A stretch of 64,000 bases of DNA from Tretioscincus oriximinensis (Eukaryota; Chordata; Lepidosauria; Squamata; Gymnophthalmidae): contig JAJVDF010000463.1 of the NCBI GenBank assembly GCA_022410635.1, forward strand, positions 786,193-850,192. Reading direction: 5' to 3'. The translations under genes were made by a program, and so were the position numbers. Every line of letters begins with the position of its first letter. Positions within the stretch are counted from its first letter, which is position 1. This document shows positions 1-10,639 of the stretch, one piece after another. The notes beneath the pieces were generated by a model. That model worked only from the letters and a program-made list of their open reading frames with translations. It did no database searches and was not told where the DNA came from.

Positions 1-139
1 TTTTATATTTCGTTCAAAATCGTTAGTTTAGTCGGTGGGGTATTGGAGAAGTCCGTTTTGCGTCCTTTCTACTCCATGACGCATGCGCACCCCCCACATG
101 CTCACCGACTTTCTATAGTCTATTCACCTAAATTCCCTA
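1..139. other. Unassigned, short inverted repeat
   Basis: No gene seen. AGTCGGTG near position 32 is mirrored by CACCGACT near 105, a short inverted repeat that could be the ends of a tiny MITE, but I cannot define borders or a target duplication. Confidence 0.2.
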
Positions 140-447
140 TTGCCCTGGACTTTCTTGACAGGATTTACAGAGCAAGCTTCCCTTTTCACAGTTGGTATAA
201 TTCAGCCAAGATCTGAGGCAGGGCATGTGCACTTGGCTGAGATTCAAAGCAAGACATGCACACTGAAGCTCGGACATACAAAGGGAGGGGAGAAGAACAA
301 CCAATCAGGAGACTGTGCAGGGGAGTTCTTGGGGGTGCAATGGAACGGGAATACAATTCCCTGTGGGTATATCATCTCCTTGCTATGGTAATGCAGAAAG
401 GTGAAGACGGGCAGGCCATTGGGTTATTCTAGATTTAAAATAAATTT
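140..447 (+). mobile_element. Unclassified MITE family, copy 1
   Basis: This block aligns with the reverse complement of about 8698-9010 over most of its length. Shared landmarks are GAGATTCAA-GCAAGACATGCACA, GGAGACTGTGCA and GGGGTGCAATGGAA, followed by TTCTAGATTTAAAATAAAT. It therefore belongs to a dispersed repeat of at least 300 bp. The 83-codon open frame over it is not conserved in the second copy. The end motif also appears alone near 6540 and 62920, which suggests a terminal sequence. Superfamily unknown; a non-autonomous DNA transposon is my guess. Confidence 0.6.
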
Positions 448-448
448 C

Positions 449-860
449 AGATTGAGGCTGCATGCACACCACAACGTAAAAAACGCTATAAAGCTATATT
501 CAAGAATATAGCAATCGCTTGCCTGTGCAGACCAAACATGTATATTCTGTAACATTGCTCCTTGATCTCATCGCAGTACAGACCGAGGCTTTTATTTTTT
601 ACTCCTAGCAGCCTTTAGAAATAACTGCCGCGTTCTTGGTTGTTTTATCCTCACACGTCAAATCTGTGCACACGCATGCTCACAGCTACAGACGCGAGAG
701 GACGGGGGCTCTNCGGAATGACATCTGAATATCCCAGCAAAAGTTTATTTCGGGAAAAACAGCATTTATTACGGGTGGACTGCTGAAAAATGCTTAGCAN
801 ATATGTCTTCCTCACAGTGCTCCAAACGAGGTAGAAAACAGCTGTGTGCATACNGCCTTA
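449..860 (+). mobile_element. 410-bp MITE family, copy A
   Basis: About 410 bp with terminal inverted repeats: left AGGCTGCATGCACACC, right ending GTGTGCATACnGCCTT. The interior (AACGCTATAAAGCTATA, TTGATCTCATCGCAGTACAG, TCCCAGCAA-AGTTTATT) recurs in the same order at 18059-18835 and inverted at 47675-48060 and 52130-52545. No coding capacity, so non-autonomous. No target duplication could be fixed. Confidence 0.7.
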
Positions 861-861
861 A

Positions 862-2085
862 ACAGTTCATCTGAAGGCCCCCTACATGTAGAGTGGGAAA
901 GTCTAGTTCACCTCATTCACTTTATTGTACCCTGGAGTAGAAACACCCGGGAACGAGTTCTCTTCATATCAGATTGGAATGATCTACAACAGTCATTCCC
1001 AATAGACCACTACACTATATTTTATGGCAAATATTTTCTCTGGTTTTTTTCNTGTGTTGCTGCTAGATGTAATCGTATCTTTTTCATGCTTCCAAAACAG
1101 TCACAGTAGGTTTCGCAAGCAAATCTCCTATTTCCTGGTCACCTCCCTCTAGATTTAGACATGCAAAATAATTTAGTCTGGAACCAGTCTTTAGCTATCA
1201 GTTTAAAATGAAGAGCACTGTTTGTCTGTTCCAAACATCTTAGTTTAATAATAAAATCAGACTTTTTGTTATATCAGCACTGTTGACCCAGAGCGAGCCA
1301 AGTTCTAAACAGTTTCATGAACCATCAATAAAAGTCTCTTATAGTTTTGGATACCATAATTTTCATACTTGATCATGATTAGTTATGATGTATTTACTAT
1401 ATAATGCCACAAAGGGCAAAACTTAAGTTCCACACACTGACATCAATCCAATTTAGTAGCATTTTTTTAAAAAAAGTCAACTTTGCTCCAACTATAAGTT
1501 TTGCAAAATATTCCAGAAATTCCAAAGTGGCCTTTTTCCCAGTTTGTCCTCTGATCAAAACCACAACTTAAAAAAATATATATAAACAAAGTGTAAGTCA
1601 GTCAAGAGCCTGAAATTTTGATTACTGATGTGTTTTTCAAAGTAATCATATAATCCAATAACATTTTCTGGATGGCGTCTGTATAGATTTTTCTTATTTA
1701 AGATGTAAGTTTTTTATAGTTACAGTATAGTTGTTTAAATATTTTATGGAAGAAAAAACAATATTCCCTGGGAAAGAGAAAACTTGGGCACTACACTAAA
1801 ATACAACGCTCCATACTTTATGTTTTTCAATCTTCCACTGTTTCTAATGGTTGGATGGCTTTTTACCTAATAGGTATGTGTGGCAAGTGGGAAAACTAAA
1901 AATCGTTCTACTTCCATGTCGATTTCCGTCTTTAATAATTGGTCTCCATGATCACTGTTGAAAGAAATTCATTAGACAAAAAAACGTGATTTCCTAAAAA
2001 AAATCTCATTGCAGCTACATCCCCACACCCAAGATACTGTGTTTTCGAGGTGATTTTACCTTCGTTGAGTCCCATGGAATCACGC
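862..2085. other. Unannotated AT-rich DNA
   Basis: No gene or repeat recognised. The open frame over 846-1109 begins inside the neighbouring MITE and has no recognisable domain. Confidence 0.4.
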
Positions 2086-2093
2086 GCTTTAAA

Positions 2094-2784
2094 TAAGGTT
2101 GCCATATGTCCTGGGAAGGTGGGACAATCCCGGTTTGGGGGACTAAAATATAGTCCCCTCCGGGTTTTAAGAGAAAATCCCGGATTTTTACATTCCCAGA
2201 TACTGCATCAAGGAATGTAAAAATCCAGGATTTTAAAGGCAAAGGAGCCATCAGGGCTGACGGCTGCAGCCCAAGCAAGGCTTTCCAGGGTCCTGAAAGG
2301 AACCTTGGAGCATGCCGTAGCTGATCCTCTGCTGGAAGTGGTGGTGGTGGGGTGTTTCCCGCCTGCTGTCAGGCAAAGCGCGCCAACTTGCCTCCAGNAG
2401 AGGAAAAACGCTTGGGGTTTTGACAGAACAGAGCTTTTGTGCAGCTCTGTTCTCCCTGTCTCACCATAAGCGTCCGTGTGCGTGCGCCATGTGTGTATAT
2501 GAATGTGCACCCGTGTGCGTGTATGTGCATGCGTGTGTGTGTGCACGCATGTGCGTGTGTGCACGCATGTGCGTGTGTGCACGCATGTGCGTGTGTGCAC
2601 GCATGTGCGTGTGTGCACGCATATGCGTGTATGCACGCATGTGCGTGTATGCACGAGCACGTGTGTGTGTGCACGAGCACGTGTGTGTGTGTGTGTGCAC
2701 GCGCATGTGTGTGTGTGCACATGCGTACGTGCACCCCCCACCCACCCCGTCCCGTTTTTGGGCTGCCAAAATATGGCAACCTTA
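2094..2784. mobile_element. hAT-like non-autonomous DNA transposon with minisatellite
   Basis: The ends are inverted repeats: TAAGGTTGCCATAT at the left, ATATGGCAACCTTA at the right. They are flanked by 8-bp direct repeats differing at one base (GCTTTAAA at 2086-2093, ACTTTAAA at 2785-2792). An 8-bp duplication is the hallmark of hAT transposition. The interior holds CCCGG-type sequence near the left end and a long TG/GCATG minisatellite toward the right. No transposase frame is present; the open frames over the minisatellite are repeat artefacts. Confidence 0.75.
2500..2740 (+). repeat. TG-rich minisatellite, 18-bp unit
   Basis: An 18-bp unit, approximately GTGTGCACGCATGTGCGT, is repeated about six times between 2537 and 2650 and then decays into GTGTGT and GCACGAGCAC variants. 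It lies wholly inside the hAT-like element. Alternating purine and pyrimidine makes it a candidate Z-DNA tract. Long Cys/Val/His-rich frames on both strands are by-products of the repeat. Confidence 0.9.
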
Positions 2785-2817
2785 ACTTTAAAGCTCTTTA
2801 TTGCACAGTAAATAGCC

Positions 2818-3112
2818 AGAAGAAGAAGAAGAAATTAGTTTTTATACCCTGCTCTTTTCCAGAGGGGCTTACAGGGTTCATTTTTGCCTGAAGGGTTACA
2901 TCTTATTCTATCTTCCCCACCAGGTTAATGCCAGTATTCATTTATCTAATTGAAATGCAGATTACAAATTTGCATTTCTTTCAAACAGCTGTTGGCTAGA
3001 GCTGCAGACTAATAGAAGGTGCTTACTCTTCCCCACATCTGACATAGGGCTTCAAACCCAGTCTCCCAGATGAAAGACTGTCTCCTTAATGACTGAGCCA
3101 TTCATGCCTACA
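2818..3112 (-). mobile_element. Sauria-like SINE, second head type
   Basis: Reads antisense. It starts with the (GAA)n complement of a TTC tail, then the complement of the 3' tail (TTTTTATACCCTGCT, GGGGCTTACAGGG, CTATCTTCCCCACCAGG), then the body shared with 58808-59125 (GTTGGCTAGAGCTGCAGACT, TCCCCACATCTG, TCTCCCAGATGAAAGACTG). The tRNA-like head lies at the right end (GACTGAGCCAT antisense). Confidence 0.75.
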
Positions 3113-3119
3113 ACCACCA

Positions 3120-4080
3120 CATATCATCTGAATTTAACAGCCTCCATTTTGTAATGCCCGAAAGAAAAAAAGACTGCCTGTGAATAGTAGGCATGGTCAC
3201 AGAGAATTCTGGGNATTGTAGTTAGGAAAGCACAGCAGTTCCTTCTAGGACTCAATAATTAAGGAGACAGACAGGCTTTTGAAGGGAGAAACAGCGGGGT
3301 TGTGAGGTAAAATGGGGATGAATGGCTAAGGCATTTGGGTTTTTAAGCATTTTAAAGCAGGGCAAACAAACATGTGGGGATGTGGCCTATGTTATGAAGC
3401 ATAATAATCATTCTGAAGTTTAATAGTAACCTTATCTAGTAGGGTTACTGTTAAACATCCCTTTATGTCTTATGTGATAGATCATGCATAGACTTATGCA
3501 TGAACAGTCATGGATACTAGTAGGAGTGAGGCCTCTGCAATTCTCTTTAACAAGTGCATACTAAAGATTTAGAAGTGTGCTACCCTAATTCAGATAAGGA
3601 GCCTTGGTGTGAACAACTTTGTATCTTCAACAAAATGCTTTTAGGAATCTAAACCATGTGTAAAATTATTAATTATTAAGGAAAATGAGTGCTAATCTGA
3701 AGTACACAAATAGAAAACTGCCCCTAAAACATATCCTGACAAAAAAGAAAACATGTAGATTTTTAGTATATAGAAGTCAAATATTACTACTATTAAACAA
3801 GAACGATTATTAAACTTCATAACATTTTGCTTATGAGCAAGTGACTGCATTATATTTGAATTATATTTCTGGAATAATTGCTTTTTAAAATTAACAAAAT
3901 GCTAAATTATTACCACAGAATATTTGAATTTTGTTCCAACTCTTAATAAAATTCTGAAAGACTTTGAACATTTCAGGTGGTCCATCAGAAGACATTTGTT
4001 CCATTCATGTTAGGAAAATGGTAGAGAATTCAAAAAATATTTTCCTTCTATATGGTATTACTAGAAGATTAAGTCCGACA
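3120..4080. other. Unannotated; one ZNF143-like motif
   Basis: No gene or classified repeat seen. At 3203-3222 the reverse complement reads ACTACAATnCCCAGAATTC, close to the vertebrate SBS motif bound by ZNF143. The rest is AT-rich. Confidence 0.35.
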
Positions 4081-4117
4081 TAGAGAACCGGATAATACTG
4101 AATACTCTGCATTGTGG

Positions 4118-4195
4118 GTTTTCCTCCTCTTCTTCCTCCTCCCCCTCCCTCCTCCCCCCTCTCTCCTCCTCCTTTTACCTTGTCCTCCTGCTACT
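4118..4195 (+). repeat. Pyrimidine-rich simple repeat
   Basis: Almost unbroken C/T run (CCTCCTCTTCTTCCTCC type). Low complexity. Confidence 0.85.
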
Positions 4196-4379
4196 CTTCT
4201 GCCAGGTCACTCTGCCCTCCTCGATGCCATGGGGAAGCTGAGTTGTACTGGATAGAGCAACCAAGGTCCGGGGCTTGGCTGTTCTAGGCAGTAGAACTTG
4301 CTTCCCATAGTAGTGGGGAGGGCATAGCAACACAGCATCATTGGTTTTGCTGAGCTGGCCCTCACTGGGCCAAGAAGTA

Positions 4380-4760
4380 AGTGGGGCATGGGATTGGATG
4401 GGGGATAGAAACTTGCCCCCTGGCCTTTGCCATTGCCGAGGATGGCTTCTTATACTGGGGGTTTTGCTTGGGAGGGAGCAGGCAGGAGAGTGAGCAAGAT
4501 GGCAAGCTTGCTGACAGGAGACGGTGGGAGTACAAAGCATTGGGCAAATGGGAGGGTGAGTAAATGGTAACAAAGTGAAGGGGCAAAGTGAGTGAGAGAG
4601 CAAGCTTGTGGCAGGCAGATATAGCTTTGGGTGGAAGAGTGAGCAAGTGTGGGTGAGCTAGAGAGCAAATGAAACGGTAGGTGAGCAGGCAGCAGTGAAA
4701 TGAGTGAAGTGAATCACTGGGTGAGCGGGTGGCGGTAGCAGGTGAACTAAATGTTGGAAG
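4380..4760 (+). repeat. Degenerate GTGAGCAA-type minisatellite
   Basis: The motif GTGAG followed by a variable spacer recurs many times (GAGTGAGCAAGATGG, GTGAGTAAATGG, GTGAGAGAGCAAG, GGTGAGCTAGAGAG, GGTGAGCGGG). It is low complexity, and the several overlapping open frames across it on both strands are best explained by this. Confidence 0.45.
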
Positions 4761-5017
4761 GGTAAGCTGGAGCAAGGCCTGCCACAGTGCCACTGTTGCG
4801 GTACATAGCCCTCCGGACTCCACACACAACTTGTTTGTCTTTCACTGCTCAGTCTTGCGGGTTGACTGTACATGTATCGGAAGAGATAAGTGCCCCCAGG
4901 GGAATTATTTATTAGATGGGTATTTTCTTTCCTACCTTTAGAAATTGTTTAATTTTGTATTTTGTATTCCTGTTTTTATTGCTGGCTGCTCTGAAACTTG
5001 GGTGTAAGGCAAGAAAT

Positions 5018-5110
5018 TAAGACAGGAAAGAAACAAAGGAAGAAGGAAAAGAAGGAAGGTGAGAAGGAAGGGAAGAAAGAAGGGAAGAGGGAAGAGGAGG
5101 GAAGGAAATT
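5018..5110 (+). repeat. GGAA-rich purine tract
   Basis: Run of GAAGGAAG and GGGAAGAG units, low complexity. Lys/Arg-rich and Leu/Pro/Ser-rich frames over it are artefacts. Confidence 0.85.
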
Positions 5111-6454
5111 GTTCTAGAAAAGGGATGCCACAAAGTGCAGAAAAATACTGCCAATTGGCTATCCAGTATGGAGTGGAAGCAATAGAAGAGGATCTGAATA
5201 ACCTTCCAGTCCATTCTGTCAATTTTCCTGCCCCTAAGAGAACAAATCAACGAAGGTGGACTCTTTCTTTTTTATAATTTGTTTACAGCAGTATGAGAAA
5301 CGGAAAGTAACTGGAGATCCTCTGCCCTATGAAAAATTGACTAGAATTTTCCCCCACTTTATTAACTACTAAATAATTGCCAGAAAGTTTTGGGGGGAGG
5401 CTCTATACAATGGGTTTTTTCTCCCTTTCTAGCAGCAATCTTTATCAGTGTCAGAGAGAAAGGAGGCTTCTCCCCCATTTTGCTAGCAAAGAAATTCATT
5501 GACCATCTAAATGGTGAGCTGCGGAGCATGGTATGGCAAAAACATTTGAAAAAAGCTGTTTTCAAAACACTCCCAGCCCAGAACTACCAGTGCAGAATAC
5601 TTGGTTGTGAAATGTTTTGATTCATTCCTATTAATTTCTTATTAATTACTGATACTTTGAAGTATCAGTATGTTTGATGCTTTGAAGTATCAAAACGTTT
5701 ATACATTTCCATTCCAGTCTTCAGCCAATTCTATACCAGCCATATTTGTCCACCCGTCATTTTTGCAGTTGACATAATGCTGCCCTCATTTGAAAACTGG
5801 GGAATTTGCCGACAGCTGCAAAAAAAAATGTTCATAACATAAATTCTGCTTCTTTGAATGAATTTGTTGCTTTGACTATACTATCTGGTTTCTGTAAATA
5901 ATTTAATAATTGCTTAAATATTACTTCATATGAAAGTTATTACTCCCAGAATCTGCTGAAGTTCTCCAAAGAGGAGCAGAGAGTTTGATGTGCAAATTCA
6001 AATGTGCTTTATAGCACTTGAAAGAAAACCTTTTATCACAATAATTAAGTAAGTGTGTCCTTCTGATAGGATCACAAACTGTTTAAAAACAGTTTTGAGT
6101 GGCTGTGCCTCCTTTGAGTGACAGCCTATCAGGCAAAAGAATTCAAGACAAAGGAAGATGTGTTCTTGGAGCTAAAGAGGAAAATAGGGGCTGTTTCAGT
6201 GGCAGCTCGATCTCAGCTGGATCTTCTGCAATCACCATGAAGCAATTGCAAGAAGGGGACAGGACAAGAAGAGGAATGCTCCAGCAACAGCCCACAGAGA
6301 GAGGAAGGAAAAGCCACTGGCCAGGATGAAGCATATCAGCCTGACTCCAAAGGCAGCCATAGTGGTTGTTTCATCGGGCTGGCAAGACATATCCAATTCC
6401 AGTCACTATTAAAAACAAAAAAGCAATTTATCATTTTCATAACTAATTAACTTC
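5111..6454. other. Unannotated AT-rich DNA
   Basis: No convincing gene or repeat. Short open frames (for example 5390-5620 and 6099-6329) show no domain I recognise. Confidence 0.35.
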
Positions 6455-6620
6455 TTCAGGACTGCATCAGAAAAAGTAGACTTGTCTACAAAATCTAATA
6501 GTACTTACCTTTTTCTTGTTAGTATCTGAAGTGCTATCCGGATTTAAAATAAATTCTGGATTTAACAGCTCGTTTGGAGGGGCCAATGAAAGCTTATGCC
6601 GCTACGAGACCCTTTGCTAG
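6455..6620 (+). mobile_element. Fragment of palindromic MITE (CTTGTAGCACT family)
   Basis: TCTTCAGGAC..GAAAAAGTAGACTTGTCTACAAAA..CTTACCTTTTTC..TTAGTATCTGAAGTGCTA follows the order seen in the right half of the fuller copy at 41092-41252. Just downstream CCGGATTTAAAATAAATTC resembles the end of the 140-447 repeat. Confidence 0.5.
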
Positions 6621-7547
6621 TTCAATATCTGCTCAATAAATATCTATACTTATTACATAATTATTCTCTTCTAAAATGAAGCTTGACTGAAAAGATTTAG
6701 AAGCATTTTTAAAGGTTAGCAATGCTTGATAAATTTCATTGTAATTCCTTATTTCAGAGATCTAGTTCTAATATGACTAAGTATCTTATTTTAATAAGCT
6801 TCCCAAGGTAGTTCAGAAGTATTTCTCAAAGAAATTAACAGTCTGATTGCTTTAATACACACAAAACTATTGATTCTGCTTAATTGGTGGATAAAGAATA
6901 TGACTTTTCCTTTTAAAGTATATGTGTGTGTACAGAAACCTAGATTGAACAAAAAGTAAAGGATAATCCTGCAAACAGAAACAGTAGGAAATTCTAATGA
7001 TATTCCACAATTAAATCATTATGGTCAAGTTTTCTTTCTTTAGAAAAATGTGAGGATCAACTCAAGACGTTATTACTGTAATTAAGGAATTTGTGGATCA
7101 CTTTCTTTTGAGACACTATAAGCTTCCTGGCACAGTTTGTGTCATTTTTTTAAAAAATAGGCATATATTTATGGAATCTCCTGTTAAATCTTTTCCCATT
7201 AACAAAACAGCTCAATCTAATGCTTTTAATGCTGCACACTGCAAAAGCTTTAAAATGAATTCCTATTTATTTTATGGAGAAAAATGTTGTATTTACACTT
7301 GTGCATGCTGTAAGAAACAAATTCCATAGGTACTTTTCATTTTCTACATTTTTTTAATTAGCCAGAGAGCAGCAGTGAACAGTATTGCTATTTTGCCAGN
7401 TTTGAGTGAAATTTCAAAATATCCTTCCTTTTACCAGATGTAGACGTTGTCACTTATGTTTATATCTATGTAGCCTTTGAAGTATAAGACCAGGATACTT
7501 CAAAAATGGTCTTCTTCTCACTATATAGATCAACCTAAAGGATCGCT

Positions 7548-7615
7548 GTCTGGTTTCTTATGAAGAAGTACATGTGTCTACAAAAGCTCATGCCCCCCAT
7601 CTTTCTCTTATTAGT
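7548..7615 (+). mobile_element. Fragment of palindromic MITE (CTTGTAGCACT family)
   Basis: GAAGAAGTACATGTGTCTAC, AAAAGCTCATG and TTAGTCTATATGTGCTACAA match the right half of 41092-41252 in order. Only one arm remains. Confidence 0.5.
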
Positions 7616-7639
7616 CTATATGTGCTACAAGTCCCCTTG

Positions 7640-8390
7640 TTGAAATTTNTGAACAAAGAACAACATGGCTGTTTCTCTGAATCAAGTATAATAGCATAAA
7701 GCCATGAAAATGTATCTGACTTAATATTTATTCTGCTCTTGCTTCGGGATCAGAGAGAAAGAATAAGGATAAGTATCGTATACTGTATATTGTAGATGTG
7801 CAGAACTGAACTTAAATGGGCATAAAATTCCAAAAAGGCAAAAGTTCAGATTCAATATAGTTCTTTACTGAGTCAATGTGCAATGTTTATCTTCCACTCT
7901 ACTGTTGTCCAAAATATTTTAGATTTTCTGCAAAAAATATTGCTCCAAAGTGTTGGTTTTTTTTAGAAATGAGGATCATGATGGGATTGTGCAGTCAGAA
8001 CAGTGAAACTCAGGCTTCAGTTTCTTTTTTAAAAAAAAAAATCAATGCATCATCTGGGTAGGATTTTGCTTCTTAGTACAGGAGGTCAAAGGGACAGAAC
8101 AATTTTATGTTCTTAAACACTTTCGTGATTATTGTGAGTTTCACCTTCAAGTTAACAGCACCAAGAGAGGCTCTTCAAATGTTGTTATAATCAAATCACA
8201 TCTATTCTAATATAATGAAAAAGCAATTAAGTTGAATTAAAATCTCCAGGCAAGAATTGCTGCATTTTTTATTGGAAAAAGAATGATTTTGTTATGCAGT
8301 CAATGCTTTTCCATTAATAGAGGAGAGGAATGTGGGGTTTCCACTTTCTTTTCCTGAGTCTCTGTGCTGGAGACATAAAGCCAATTTTGC
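7640..8390. other. Unannotated AT-rich DNA
   Basis: Nothing recognised apart from short homopolymer A and T runs. Confidence 0.35.
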
Positions 8391-8421
8391 CTTTGTCATC
8401 TGCTTAATATATTTAGTAGCA

Positions 8422-8515
8422 ATAGTTGGGCCACTGTGTGAGACTGGACGCTGGATTAGATGGACTGTGGCCCAATCCAGCANGGCAACTCTTAAAGTAT
8501 TGTATTCTTATCAGT
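8422..8515 (+). mobile_element. CR1-type LINE 3' end, fragment
   Basis: GGGCCACTGTGTGAGACTGG, CTGGATTAGATGGACTGTGG and CCCAATCCAGCAnGGC match the terminal part of copies at 17205, 37262 and 48268. The TTCTTATG tail is decayed. No coding sequence remains. Confidence 0.6.
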
Positions 8516-8697
8516 AGAACACGTCTGAAGTAAACTCCTCACCAGAAGAGCTGTTTAAAACCAGAATTTCTGCCTATGCTGATATGCATTGAACAAACTT
8601 TGGATTACATTCTCTTTGAGCTTTAAGAACCCATATAATTTTTCTGCCTGATTGTCTCTCTGTGAAAATATATAATAAAAGACCAGGACTTCCTCCT

Positions 8698-9010
8698 GTT
8701 TAAATCTAGAATTTATTTCAAATCTAGAATACGCCAACTGTCTGTCTGCCCTCACATTTCTGTGTTACGATAGTGAGGAGCTGACATATCTACAGGGAAC
8801 TGAATTCCCATTCCATTGCACCCCTGAAATACCATATGCACAGTCTCCCAGTTAGTTTCTTTTCCTCCTCCCCTCATATATCTGAGCTCTGGTGTGCATG
8901 TCTTGCCTTGAATCTCAGTCAAATATGCAAGCTTTGCCTCAGAATCTAGCTGAATTCTCACCTTTTCCTGCATTTGCATGAGCATGTCACACCACCTTAT
9001 TTTTGTCAAA
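8698..9010 (-). mobile_element. Unclassified MITE family, copy 2
   Basis: Inverted relative to 140-447: begins with the complement of the TTCTAGATTTGAAATAAAT end and runs through GGAATGGGAATTCAG, GGAGACTGTGCA and GCAAGACATGCACACC. The two copies differ by many substitutions and small indels, so the family is old. The GC-rich hAT MITE at 9024 lies immediately beside or inside its far end. Confidence 0.6.
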
Positions 9011-9023
9011 GAAAAGAAAAACC

Positions 9024-9723
9024 CAGGGCTTTTTTTGTGACGGAACGCACCGGAACGCAGTTCCGGCACCTTTTATTTAGGCGGGGGGGGAGGCGGGAAT
9101 GAGCNGTACTGCTGCGTTAGCCGCCAGTGAGGGGGGGGCGTTATTATATTTAGGCGGCACCTTTTATTTAGGCGGCGGTGGGGGCGGGGCCACGCCCCCC
9201 TCGCCGGCGGCCAACGCAGCAGTACCGGCACCTTTTATTTAGGCAGGGGGCGGAGTTAGCAGGGGCGGCGGCAGCAGCGGCGGCGGCGGCAGCGGCAGCA
9301 GCGGGGGGGCGCGGGAATGAGCGGCGGCAGCGGCCGCCTCCGCTCCCCTGCCCCCCCGCCTAAATAAAAGGTGCCGGTACTGCTGCGTTGGCCGCCGGCG
9401 AGGGGGGAGTGTTATTATATTTAGGCGGCACCTTTTATTTAGGCGGGGGCGGCGGCGGCGGCGGCGGGGCCACGCCCCCCTCGCCGGCGGCCAACGCAGC
9501 AGTACCGGCACCTTTTATTTAGGGGGGGCGGAGTTAGCGGGCGGCGGCAGCAGTGGCAGCGGCGGAGAGGGTGCGGTACTGCTGCGTTGGCCGCCGGTGA
9601 GGGGGGGCGTGGCCCCGCCCGCTCCCCCCCCCGCCCGCCCGCTCCCCCCCCCCCCGCCTCCCGCCCCCCGCCGCCGGCGCCGGTGTTAGTTCCGGCACCT
9701 TTTGTGCTGGAAAAAAAGCACTG
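9024..9723. mobile_element. GC-rich hAT MITE, 700-bp copy
   Basis: Terminal inverted repeats CAGGGCTTTTTTT (left) and AAAAAAAGCACTG (right), with a perfect 8-bp target duplication GAAAAACC at 9016-9023 and 9724-9731: both hAT signatures. The interior is extremely GC- and CpG-rich. The subterminal motif GGCACCTTTTATTTAGGC occurs at 9065, 9156, 9227, 9427 and 9507 (last copy partial) and inverted at 9358. A stretch around 9199-9244 recurs at 9479-9522, so an internal duplication of about 280 bp enlarged this copy. The Ala- and Pro/Arg-rich frames here are GC artefacts. Confidence 0.88.
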
Positions 9724-9731
9724 GAAAAACC

Positions 9732-10558
9732 TATTCTAATAGCATCTTGTAACTACTGTCAGGAAAACCCAGGGGCTTTTTAGCAAATGGATTGTTGAAA
9801 CTGTGGGAGTATGTGAAGTGGATTTGCCTTGATATAACTACCAAAACTGTAGAAATATCTCATCTGGAGGGAGGATAAGTATAGAATTGGCCTGTGAACT
9901 GGAATAGACATTGAGAGATAAACACAGTGACTGTCAAATTGTATTTCATCTCACTGAACCAGTGTCAAACAACCAAGTTTTGAAAAATGGCTCTGGGGAA
10001 TAAAAGATACTCAAGCCACTCCCCCTTCATGTTGCAATACCAAAGCAATTCTACCTCACGGTCATTTTTTTTTTATTCATCCTTGAATAATAGCTAGACT
10101 TCAGTACACCACTGTGATTTCTATACAAGCATTTCTAACTGAAAGAGGNACACCATTTCTAATTTCTAAACGTTAGAAAGCACAGGCTTAGTAATTTTTA
10201 GGCAGTTTACTATTCTAATGCTAATCCACATTAGATGTAATAGCTCCTTGAAATGGATTGCCACTTCTAACATGGATCAAAACATCTAATGTAAATGCTA
10301 TATGGCTACAGCTAATCTAGATCAATTTAACACATGTAAACTAAAATCTTTTAAGGCAGGCAAGTGCAAACAGGGGCGAATGCAAAGCAGCTATAAGCTT
10401 CCCGTTGATTCCACTAAGCAGTGGTTGATCCACAAAAGACCTTCACATTTAGTCCACAGATAAAAGTCCTCGTCCATGGGACTGAGCCCTGAGTAGGATT
10501 GCCATAAAAAACAGGACAAAGAAAGGCAGCTTTAATGGATATGTAACAGAGGAAATTT
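9732..10558. other. Unannotated AT-rich DNA
   Basis: No gene or known repeat recognised. Confidence 0.35.
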
Positions 10559-10559
10559 T

Positions 10560-10634
10560 AATACAGCCACAGTGTGACACAGATGGGCTCTGGGCTGATC
10601 CAGTATGACTCTTCTTATGTTCTTATGTTCTTAG
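10560..10634 (+). mobile_element. CR1-type LINE 3' end, short fragment
   Basis: CACAGATGGGCTCTGGGCTG, ATCCAGTATGACTC and the tail TTCTTATGTTCTTATGTTC identify the extreme 3' end shared with the other CR1 copies. Strongly 5'-truncated, about 75 bp. Confidence 0.75.
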
Positions 10635-10639
10635 CCACA

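Noticed and set aside
2537..2650. Regular 18-bp repeats as a CRISPR-like array
   Set aside because: The units are contiguous with no unique spacers, the organism is a vertebrate and no cas-like gene is present.
2208..2891. Six overlapping frames of 100-177 codons rich in His/Thr or Cys/Val
   Set aside because: All run through the TG minisatellite; a repeat with few stop codons opens every frame. No start context, domain or complexity.
4175..4829. Overlapping frames of 60-155 codons as a gene
   Set aside because: Three frames on the minus strand and one on the plus strand overlap in degenerate GTGAG repeats and pyrimidine-rich DNA, with no domain.
9178..9511. Ala-rich and Pro/Arg-rich frames
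   Set aside because: Caused by the GC-rich hAT MITE, which is flanked by an 8-bp duplication.
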